From the NCBI GenBank assembly GCA_018857735.1, contig JABMCL010000839.1:577501-641500 (forward strand): a stretch of DNA of 64,000 bases. Direction: 5' to 3'. The notes under the pieces were generated by a model, which was not told the DNA's origin, did not search any database, and worked only from the letters and a program-made list of their open reading frames with translations. Numbering within the stretch: position 1 is the first letter of the stretch; each line of letters begins with the position of its first letter. Source of the stretch: Alviniconcha marisindica (Eukaryota > Mollusca > Gastropoda > Provannidae). The position numbers and the translations under genes are program-made. Shown here piece by piece: positions 61,501 through 64,000 of this stretch.

Positions 61501-64000
61501 AAAAGAAATGTAGCAATCTAGATCCAGCTTATGACTCTAAAATTATGACTTCCTCACCATCAAAAGAAATGTAGCAATCTAGATCCAGCTTATGACTCTA
61601 AAATTATGACTTCCTCACCATCAAAAGAAATGTAGCAATCTAGATCCAGCTTATGACTCTAAAATTACGACTTCCTCACCATCAAAAGAAATGTAGCAAT
61701 CTAGATCCAGCTTATGGCTCTACAATTATGAGTTCCTCACCATCAAACAAAATGTAGCAATCTAGATCCAGCTTATGACTATGACTGTATGAGTTCCTCA
61801 CCATCAACAGAAATGTACCAATCTAGATCCAGCTTATGACTCTACAATTATGAGTTCCTCACCATCAAAAGAAATGTACCAATCTAGATCCAGCTTATGG
61901 CTCTACAATTATGACTTCCTCACCATCAAAAGAAATGCAGCAATCTAGATCCAGCTTATGACTCTATGATTTCCTCACCATCAAAAGAAATGGAGCAATC
62001 TAGATCCAGCTTATGACTCTACAATTATGACTTCCTCACCATCGAAAGAAATGCAGCAATCTAGATCCAGCTTATGACTCTATGATTTCCTCACCATCAA
62101 CAGAAATGTACCAATCTAGATCCAGCTTATGACTCTACAATTATGACTTCCTCACCATCCAAAGAAATGTAGCAATCTAGATCCAGCTTATGCTCTACAA
62201 TTATGACTTCCTCACCATCAAAGAAATGTAGCAATCTAGATCCAGCTTATGACTCTACAATTATGACTTCCTCACCATCAAAAGAAATGTAGCAATCTAG
62301 ATCCAGCTTATGGCTCTACAATTATGAGTTCCTCACCATCAAACAAAATGTAGCAATCTAGATCCAGCTTATGACTATGACTGTATGAGTTCCTCACCAT
62401 CAACAGAAATGTACCAATCTAGATCCAGCTTATGACTCTACAATTATGAGTTCCTCACCATCAAAAGAAATGTACCAATCTAGATCCAGCTTATGGCTCT
62501 ACAATTATGACTTCCTCACCATCAAAAGAAATGCAGCAATCCAGATCCAGCTTATGACTATGATTTCCTCACCATCAAAAGAAATGTAGCAATCTAGATC
62601 CAGCTTATGACTCTACGATTTCCTCACCATCAAAAGAAATGTAGCAATCTCGATCCAGCTTATGACTCTACGAGTTCCTCACCATCAAAAGAAATGTAGC
62701 AATCTAGATCCAGCTTATGACTCTAAAATTACGACTTCCTCACCATCAAAAGAAATGTAGCAATCTAGACCCAGCTTATGACTCTACAATCAGGAGTTCC
62801 TCACCATCAAAAGAAATGTAGCAATCTAGATCCAGCTTATGACTCTAAAATTACGACTTCCTCACCATCAAAAGAAATGTAGCAATCTAGATCCAGCTTA
62901 TGACTACAATTATGCGTGACTCACCATCAAAAGAAGTTGCTTGTTTCCCTCAAAAAGTGCATCCAACTCAACATGCACCTGATTCACCTGCAGGTTCCAG
63001 CGAGGTTTGTGGGAATCACTACAGCTGGACACTGCCGTCCAGATCCAGGTTACAAGCTCCTTACCATCGAAAGAACTTACTTCTCGTCTCCTCATAAAAG
63101 TGAATACAAGCGTGCACCTGACTAGCTCAGTCTGTGGGAACAGATACAGTTGGATGCTGCAGCGTAGAAATCTGGGACCTGGCTACAAGTTCCTAACCAA
63201 ACGCAGAGGGAATGCGAGTATGCGTCTACCCCTGTGCTCTCTAGCAGGTCATGGATGCTACGGTCTTAGTATAACATGCACCTACCCATGAACTCTCTAG
63301 TGGGTCATGAACATCAAGGTCTTCGTAAAGCATGCACCTACCCACACGCTCTCTTGAGGTCATGGACGCTGAGGCCTCTGTAAAGCATGCACCTACCCAC
63401 AAGCTCTCTAGATGTCATGGACACTGAGGCCTTTGTAAAGCATGCACCTACAGGTTGTGGACGTAGAGATCTTTGTAAAGCATGCACCCACCTACAAGCT
63501 CTCTAGAGGTCATGGATGCTGAGGCCTTTGTAAAGCATGCACCTACAGGCTGTGGACATTGAGATCTTTGTAAAGCATGCACCTACAGGTTGTGGACGTT
63601 GAAATCTTTGTAAAGCATGCACCTACCCCTGAGCTCTCTAGAGGTCATGGATGCTGAGGCCTTTGTAAAGCATGCACCTACAGGTTGTGGACGTTGAGAT
63701 CTTTGTAAAGCATGCACCTACAGGTTGTGGACGCTGAGATCTTTGTAAAGCATGCACCTACAGGTTGTGGACGCTGAGATCTTTGTAAAGCATGCACCTA
63801 CAGGTTGTGGATGTTGAAATCTTTGTAAAGCATGCACCTACAGGTTGTGGATGCTGAGATCTTTGTAAAGCATGCACCTACCCCTGAGCTCTCTAGCAGG
63901 TCATGGACGTTGAGGTCTTTGTAAATCTGCAGGCGGTACTCGTCCATCTGGAGTTTCTTCACTTTTGCCTTGTCGTAATCTTCGTTCTCCACCGCCTGAC
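18841..64000 (-). CDS. CEP104: CEP104 (centrosomal protein of 104 kDa), 19 exons, 5' part outside the window
   Basis: Gene-level entry. Coding exons on the minus strand are 63882-64000 (partial), 58397-58424, 57713-57839, 55238-55324, 47681-47727, 47034-47104, 46245-46409, 45002-45063, 44417-44489, 43075-43140, 41922-42040, 33329-33563, 32340-32432, 31756-31788, 29738-29823, 22584-22692, 21787-21925, 20168-20311 and 18841-18920. Every junction is phase-consistent; together they encode about 627 residues. Domains in order are a charged linker/coiled coil, a Pro-rich segment, a TOG domain ([18 protein letters not shown] onward), a second coiled coil ([18 protein letters not shown]), a Lys/Asp linker, a Cys/His zinc-finger array starting [20 protein letters not shown], and a basic Ser/Pro tail. 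Known CEP104 acts at centriole and cilium tips, binding tubulin through TOG and CP110/CEP97 or NEK1 through the zinc fingers. The introns are unusually repeat-rich, and one hosts a transposon. Confidence 0.95.
19090..20130. repeat. 110-bp minisatellite in the last CEP104 intron
   Basis: About nine copies of a 110-bp unit around AGGACATCTCTTGTTGAAAT and GCCACTTGTGATGAGAACTC. The array ends about 40 bp from the exon R donor. Confidence 0.92.
20168..20311 (-). CDS. CEP104: CEP104 exon R, zinc finger 3
   Basis: Acceptor TCTGCGCAG, donor GTAGGA. Encodes [20 protein letters not shown] then [27 protein letters not shown]...W..HL....GC matches the last CEP104 zinc module. Confidence 0.95.
21040..21645. 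repeat. 57-60 bp minisatellite
   Basis: Ten copies around GAGCTCAAATTTGGAACAAA and GGTACTTCA. Identity rises toward the 3' side, suggesting recent expansion at that end. It is in the CEP104 intron between exons R and Q. Confidence 0.92.
21787..21925 (-). CDS. CEP104: CEP104 exon Q, zinc finger 2
   Basis: Acceptor CCCGCAG, donor GTAAGC. Encodes [20 protein letters not shown], then [10 protein letters not shown] and HIADKTCN, with ligands C, CxxC, H and C. Copies of its upstream polypurine tract (plus strand) recur at 21990-22190. Confidence 0.95.
21935..22190. repeat. Tandem copies of the exon Q acceptor tract
   Basis: GGGGGATTGGGGAGAGGGGG next to exon Q is echoed by three units of about 65-70 bp containing TTAATTGGGGGGAGGGGGAG and AAACAGACATTCCTTTTATT. 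On the transcribed strand these are polypyrimidine tracts. Confidence 0.75.
22584..22692 (-). CDS. CEP104: CEP104 exon P, zinc finger 1
   Basis: Acceptor TTTGCAG, donor GTACGT. Encodes [20 protein letters not shown] then [16 protein letters not shown]. The paired CxxC and H/C ligands and the EGLD(I/L)HYWK signature are diagnostic for CEP104. Confidence 0.97.
23720..24145. repeat. (GT)n blocks with duplicated spacer
   Basis: Three GT tracts are separated by a repeated spacer containing ATCTGTGTCTAAACTGACTG. A C run of about 27 lies nearby at 23466. Confidence 0.85.
25600..27400 (-). pseudogene. Degenerate coding region, unrecognised, in a CEP104 intron
   Basis: Minus-strand peptide-like stretches lie in changing frames: [40 protein letters not shown] (after a good acceptor TTTATTTCAG), [60 protein letters not shown] and [20 protein letters not shown]. 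Several frame changes and stops break it, often at G or C runs. The MLMDEVK segment faintly recalls P/THAP9-like transposases. It could be a decayed element, a retrocopy, or a nested gene with sequencing indels. Confidence 0.4.
29105..29330 (+). mobile_element. LINE 3' tail, family B
   Basis: Contains TAACACTTTATGTAAACTGT, GAGCGCTCAGGGCGTTGATG and an (ATT)n end. Other copies of the family are at 29916-30275, 30303-30640, 33028-33140, 39738-40000 and 47470-47595. Confidence 0.7.
29738..29823 (-). CDS. CEP104: CEP104 exon O, Lys/Asp linker
   Basis: Acceptor GTGCCCAG, donor GTGAGT. Encodes [20 protein letters not shown] then DVSTFNTD, a low-complexity linker before the zinc fingers. Confidence 0.88.
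29916..30275 (+). mobile_element. Truncated LINE 3' end, family B (left arm of inverted pair)
   Basis: It ends an ORF with [20 protein letters not shown] then LKPFLF, the usual C-terminus of non-LTR retrotransposon ORF2. A 3'UTR with GAGCGCTCAGGGCGTTGATG and a (TTA)n tail follow. Confidence 0.78.
30303..30640 (-). mobile_element. Truncated LINE 3' end, family B (right arm of inverted pair)
   Basis: Near reverse complement of 29916-30275, separated from it by about 27 bp. The two LINE tails face each other inside the CEP104 intron between exons N and O. Confidence 0.78.
31436..31560. repeat. 40-bp minisatellite, three copies
   Basis: Copies around CACTCCCCGCAGAAAAGCC and GTGGCTGCCATGTTT. Confidence 0.85.
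31756..31788 (-). CDS. CEP104: CEP104 exon N, 33-nt microexon
   Basis: Acceptor CTTTCAG, donor GTAAGT. Encodes [11 protein letters not shown], phase 0 at both ends, so it could be skipped without shifting the frame. Confidence 0.83.
31885..31965. mobile_element. Short dispersed tail fragment (GCGCTTTTCTCTGC type)
   Basis: TATATAGCGCTTTTCTCTGC and TCGCTGCGCTC recur at about 32615-32665. The core resembles the TATAAAGCGCTATTCTTTAA start of the repeats at 43228 and 48862. Confidence 0.5.
32037..32205. repeat. (CA)n microsatellite
   Basis: CA-rich tract with CATGGCGC and CATGGCAC interruptions, between CEP104 exons M and N. Confidence 0.93.
32340..32432 (-). CDS. CEP104: CEP104 exon M, coiled coil
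   Basis: 31 codons, phase 0, acceptor CTATACAG and donor GTCTGT (weak). Encodes [20 protein letters not shown] and continues to LNNAK, a heptad-patterned helix. Confidence 0.92.
33028..33140 (-). mobile_element. LINE 3' tail, family B, truncated
   Basis: ATGCGCTCATCAACGCCCTG and flanking bases match the other family B tails in reverse orientation. Confidence 0.7.
33239..33270. repeat. Poly-C tract
   Basis: A C run of about 32 followed by (CA)n, just downstream of CEP104 exon L. Length is probably unreliable in any assembly. Confidence 0.9.
33329..33563 (-). CDS. CEP104: CEP104 exon L, end of TOG domain
   Basis: Acceptor CGGTTTCAG, donor GTATAC. Encodes [20 protein letters not shown], then [18 protein letters not shown] and a segment ending GKPSKSDLK. 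It matches the last HEAT repeats and the exit from TOG in CEP104. Confidence 0.96.
33731..34787. repeat. Minisatellite, left half, split by the transposon
   Basis: About 30 copies of a 30-35 bp unit around GACAGTTTCAGGCAAGACCA and AAGAGCGGATGGACA. The array stops exactly at the transposon's left target duplication and resumes at 41626. Confidence 0.93.
34788..34794. repeat. Target-site duplication, left copy (CTGATAC)
   Basis: CTGATAC abuts the left inverted repeat and is repeated exactly at 41619-41625 outside the right inverted repeat. Confidence 0.85.
34795..34807. repeat. Left terminal inverted repeat
   Basis: TAGGTAGGACCAC, an exact inverted match to 41606-41618. Similarity does not clearly extend further inward. 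Confidence 0.85.
34808..35978. other. Transposon 3' subterminal region
   Basis: AT-rich and noncoding. About three diverged copies of a 160-180 bp unit lie at 35370-35830, recognisable by CATCAAAATGT(T/G)TG and GGAAACAAT(C/T)TG. No second gene is seen. Confidence 0.6.
35979..39669 (-). pseudogene. Large transposase-like gene, main exon, with one stop and one frameshift
   Basis: Starts after a strong acceptor (TTACTTTCCGTACTTAG) with DDDFYRC before an internal Met at 39649. Counted from that Met, residues 1-245 are a conserved-looking N-terminal region and 250-410 are a coiled coil. An RNase-H-like region follows, with D503 (HLDGTSRG), D579 (TMTDRAAT) and CNAH at 610-613, a pattern like the catalytic Asp pair and CxxH motif of hAT-group DDE transposases. 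TAA at 37538-37540 interrupts the frame, which continues to 36545 with [19 protein letters not shown] frame change near 36590 then leads to a 204-residue end: a NLS-like RPQKRQK and a Tudor-like [17 protein letters not shown]...FVWPE segment. From memory it resembles an uncharacterised multi-copy family of marine invertebrates; no search was made. Confidence 0.75.
39738..40000 (-). mobile_element. LINE 3' end nested in the transposon
   Basis: The minus strand reads [17 protein letters not shown], a LINE ORF2 end, followed by a family B tail with ATGTGCTCATCAGCGCCCTG. It lies in the intron between the putative first exon and the main exon of the transposase-like gene. Confidence 0.72.
40936..41009 (-). 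CDS. Putative first coding exon of the transposon gene
   Basis: ATG begins [20 protein letters not shown], followed by ARTS and a consensus donor GTAAGT, in a locally CpG-rich segment inside the transposon. Direct joining to the main exon at 39669 creates TGA, so a further small exon or a mutated junction must be assumed. Confidence 0.4.
41606..41618. repeat. Right terminal inverted repeat
   Basis: GTGGTCCTACCTA, the exact inverse of 34795-34807. Confidence 0.85.
41619..41625. repeat. Target-site duplication, right copy (CTGATAC)
   Basis: Exact repeat of 34788-34794. Confidence 0.85.
41626..41905. repeat. Minisatellite, right half
   Basis: Same family as 33731-34787, with GACAGACAGTTCCAGGCAAG and ACCAAAGACAAGACTGATAA. 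It starts immediately after the transposon's right target duplication. Confidence 0.9.
41922..42040 (-). CDS. CEP104: CEP104 exon K, TOG domain
   Basis: Acceptor CTTCACCAG, donor GTCAGT (non-consensus at +3). Encodes [20 protein letters not shown] and ...[14 protein letters not shown]. Copies of its acceptor edge recur three times upstream (42118-42535). The downstream intron contains the 6.8-kb transposon. Confidence 0.92.
42041..42540. repeat. Copies of the exon K acceptor junction plus family A repeat
   Basis: GAGGCACTGTCTGGGTTGGC with following bases recurs at about 42121, 42180 and 42513, echoing the exon K start and acceptor (GAGGCACCGTCTGGGTTGGC, 42022). A minus-oriented family A element lies between, at 42262-42423. 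Confidence 0.82.
42585..42895. repeat. 63-bp minisatellite, five copies
   Basis: Near-identical units containing GACCAGTGGTCTCTACACCT and CAATCCTACTTGCTCACATC, between CEP104 exons J and K. Confidence 0.95.
43075..43140 (-). CDS. CEP104: CEP104 exon J, TOG domain
   Basis: 22 codons, phase 0, acceptor GATTTCAG and donor GTAAGA. Encodes [20 protein letters not shown] then VK. Confidence 0.92.
43228..43535 (+). mobile_element. Dispersed repeat family C, copy 1
   Basis: 300 bp nearly identical to 48862-49176, starting at TAATAAATAATCCTTATAAA and running to CTTTTCACCCACCCAACCC. Noncoding; nonautonomous element of unknown class. Confidence 0.82.
43806..44395. repeat. (GA)n / (GAAA)n purine tract
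   Basis: About 590 bp of nearly pure purine on the plus strand, with GACA and GAAG interruptions, between CEP104 exons I and J. Able in principle to form triplex DNA. Confidence 0.93.
44417..44489 (-). CDS. CEP104: CEP104 exon I, TOG domain
   Basis: Acceptor AATTGCCAG, donor GTGAGT. Encodes [20 protein letters not shown] then SGDT. It lies beside a (GA)n/(GAAA)n block of more than 500 bp. Confidence 0.92.
45002..45063 (-). CDS. CEP104: CEP104 exon H, TOG domain
   Basis: Acceptor CTCTTGCAG, donor GTAAGT. Encodes [20 protein letters not shown], a HEAT-repeat helix pair of the TOG domain. Confidence 0.94.
45595..45715. repeat. Direct repeat of about 65 bp
   Basis: Two copies with CTCACTTGTTCCCAACCTTA and CGCCATTTTTCCAGA. 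Confidence 0.85.
46245..46409 (-). CDS. CEP104: CEP104 exon G, TOG domain
   Basis: 55 codons, phase 0, acceptor GCGCTCAG and donor GTGAGT. It begins [20 protein letters not shown]. The W-S-x-R-E-D-A loop is the typical tubulin-binding turn of TOG HEAT repeats. It ends ...[13 protein letters not shown]. Confidence 0.96.
47034..47104 (-). CDS. CEP104: CEP104 exon F, start of TOG region
   Basis: Acceptor CTTGTAACAG, donor GTAAGT. Encodes [20 protein letters not shown] then GYPL, matching the conserved lead-in to the CEP104 TOG domain. Confidence 0.92.
47470..47595 (+). mobile_element. LINE 3' tail, family B, truncated
   Basis: ATTGTTTTGGTAGGACTATG and TTAGGTTAATATGTATCGTG match the other family B tails. 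Confidence 0.68.
47681..47727 (-). CDS. CEP104: CEP104 exon E
   Basis: 47 nt between the acceptor ATTTCAG and the donor GTGAGT. Encodes [15 protein letters not shown] and joins [15 protein letters not shown] of exon F. The 7.5-kb intron upstream holds large minisatellites. Confidence 0.83.
48240..49890. repeat. Large minisatellite in the CEP104 exon D-E intron, with an inserted repeat
   Basis: Units of about 55-75 bp around CTAGTTTTGGTAATCCTTTT, AGAGCTGCAATCAGAACCTC and ACATCCTGAGTAACACTATG. A family C element (48862-49176) interrupts it. Copies right of the insert are more alike than those on the left. Confidence 0.92.
48862..49176 (+). mobile_element. Dispersed repeat family C, copy 2
   Basis: Nearly identical to 43228-43535 and inserted within the minisatellite. 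Confidence 0.82.
50690..50863 (+). mobile_element. Dispersed repeat family A, copy
   Basis: GTTCAGGAGCTGTGTGAGAG through ACTTCATCATCATC, directly abutting a 45-bp minisatellite. Confidence 0.75.
50864..51122. repeat. 45-bp minisatellite, six copies
   Basis: Units around CAGACCAGTGTTTCTTATAA and GCATGTTTGAATTGCATCCC. Confidence 0.93.
51303..51880. repeat. (GT)n tracts in duplicated segments
   Basis: Two copies of a segment with TTATCACTACTCCACCACAC, AAGGAAATAAAGGC and a GT run, separated by about 420 bp. Confidence 0.85.
53425..53665. repeat. 60-bp minisatellite, four copies
   Basis: Units around GCCACTTACACTAGTGTTTG and AAATATAAAATAGCAGATTC. Confidence 0.93.
53735..53935. repeat. 200-bp dispersed duplication, copy 1
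   Basis: GAGAGGAAGGTTGCTTCAGA through TTCTATCAATATTTGTGCCA recurs at 55690-55885, and in part at 55886-56000. Confidence 0.85.
55238..55324 (-). CDS. CEP104: CEP104 exon D, Ala/Pro-rich
   Basis: Acceptor TACCAG, donor GTGAGG. Encodes [15 protein letters not shown] then [13 protein letters not shown]. The Y-S-E-R-S-L-P motif echoes YDERPLP of exon C, suggesting an internal exon duplication. Phases 1 and 2 match both neighbours. Confidence 0.82.
55690..56000. repeat. 200-bp duplication, copies 2 and 3
   Basis: The second copy matches 53735-53935. A third, partial copy follows directly, from CTTAAAGGAGAATCGAACCA. Confidence 0.85.
57098..57345. repeat. (GT)n microsatellite
   Basis: GT-rich tract with GCGTGC and GAGTGTG interruptions, between CEP104 exons C and D. 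Confidence 0.93.
57713..57839 (-). CDS. CEP104: CEP104 exon C, Pro-rich
   Basis: Acceptor CGTTTTCAG, donor GTAGGT. Encodes [20 protein letters not shown] and then [14 protein letters not shown]. The YDERPLPA stretch is characteristic of the linker before the CEP104 TOG domain. Confidence 0.9.
58397..58424 (-). CDS. CEP104: CEP104 exon B, 28-nt microexon
   Basis: Acceptor TTTGTTTCAG, donor GTAAGT. Encodes TRHPITVDL plus one base, and joins in phase to DSYRQPTPP of exon C. At 28 nt it is easy for gene finders to miss. Confidence 0.8.
58535..58582. repeat. (TA)n microsatellite
   Basis: Pure TA run preceded by (CA)n, about 110 bp upstream (transcript sense) of CEP104 exon B. Confidence 0.93.
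58655..58850 (+). mobile_element. LINE ORF2 C-terminal fragment
   Basis: Encodes [20 protein letters not shown] then [16 protein letters not shown]. FxPRT(V/I)xxWNxLP is the typical end of a non-LTR reverse transcriptase ORF. The fragment is heavily 5'-truncated. Confidence 0.7.
58851..60033. other. Intron sequence without exons
   Basis: Part of the 5.5-kb CEP104 intron between exons A and B. Holds a 50-bp duplication (58855-58955), A and C runs near 59308 and 59420, and a family A fragment at 59788-59845. No exon seen. Confidence 0.5.
60034..60470 (+). mobile_element. tRNA-derived SINE, copy 2
   Basis: A-box-like TGGCCTAGTGG, B-box-like AGTTCAAATCTGC, the same body as 5988-6290, with an internal tandem duplication of a 65-bp segment (TGGTGGTGACGGTGTAGCGA type), and the tail ACGTTTACTTACTTACT. 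Confidence 0.8.
60860..62925. repeat. 61-bp minisatellite, about 33 copies
   Basis: Units with TAGCAATCTAGATCCAGCTT, ATGACTCTAAAATTATGACT and TCCTCACCATCAAAAGAAAT. The complementary strand of each unit reads GATGGTGAGG, a donor-like sequence. A higher-order duplication of about 596 bp is visible (61700-61980 against 62296-62576). Confidence 0.95.
63260..63881. repeat. Minisatellite made of the CEP104 exon A 3' edge and donor
   Basis: About 13 units of 40-55 bp with TTTGTAAAGCATGCACCTAC and, in the longer ones, GAGCTCTCTAGAGGTCATGG. They reproduce the last 12-15 codons of exon A plus its donor (GTAGGTGCATG on the minus strand). Confidence 0.9.
63882..64000 (-). CDS. CEP104: CEP104 exon A (partial at window edge)
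   Basis: Encodes ...[20 protein letters not shown] and ...[14 protein letters not shown], a charged helical segment that follows the N-terminal jelly-roll domain in CEP104. It ends in phase 0 at GTAGGT. Its 3' end plus donor is the unit amplified at 63260-63880. Confidence 0.88.

Noticed and set aside
60860..62925. CRISPR-like array
   Set aside because: Units are contiguous tandem repeats with no unique spacers, in a eukaryotic intron.

Overview
This window looks like nuclear DNA of a metazoan, most likely a marine mollusc such as a gastropod (inference; no marker gene settles it). Short exons with GT-AG boundaries sit in long, repeat-choked introns. (CA)n, (GA)n and (TA)n runs, poly-C tracts, minisatellites with 24-110 bp units, tRNA-derived SINEs and truncated LINE tails fill most of the rest. 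No bacterial or organellar genes are visible.

Layout. (1) 228-8514, minus strand: a six-exon short-chain dehydrogenase/reductase of the RDH10/SDR16C type. All coding exons and the stop are present, but a five-base G run in exon 5 breaks the frame. (2) 8515-11267: promoter side and spacer with repeats. (3) 11268-12632, plus strand: an uninterrupted ORF for an eight-finger C2H2 zinc-finger protein, followed by a 46-bp minisatellite. (4) 14.3-16.0 kb: a segmental duplication whose second copy carries a 511-bp insertion with imperfect terminal inverted repeats and a broken SAP-domain ORF. (5) 18841 to the window end, minus strand: the C-terminal two thirds of CEP104, resolved here into 19 exons with consistent splice phases. 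They cover the coiled-coil/linker, the TOG domain, the zinc-finger array and a basic tail. The 5' exons lie beyond position 64000.

Inside the CEP104 intron between 33563 and 41922 lies the most notable object: a 6824-bp DNA transposon (34795-41618). It has matching 13-bp terminal inverted repeats and a 7-bp target duplication, and it is inserted into a minisatellite whose two halves survive on either side. It encodes a large, unclassified transposase-like protein: a coiled coil, then a D...D...CxxH RNase-H-like region, then a Tudor-like C-terminus. One in-frame stop and one frameshift interrupt it.

A second theme is that several minisatellites are tandem copies of exon/intron junctions: the RDH terminal exon acceptor, the CEP104 exon-A donor, the exon-K acceptor and the exon-Q acceptor tract. 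These spread splice-site-like sequences through the introns. Exon coordinates were derived by hand from splice motifs, phase continuity and remembered family similarity; no search was run.
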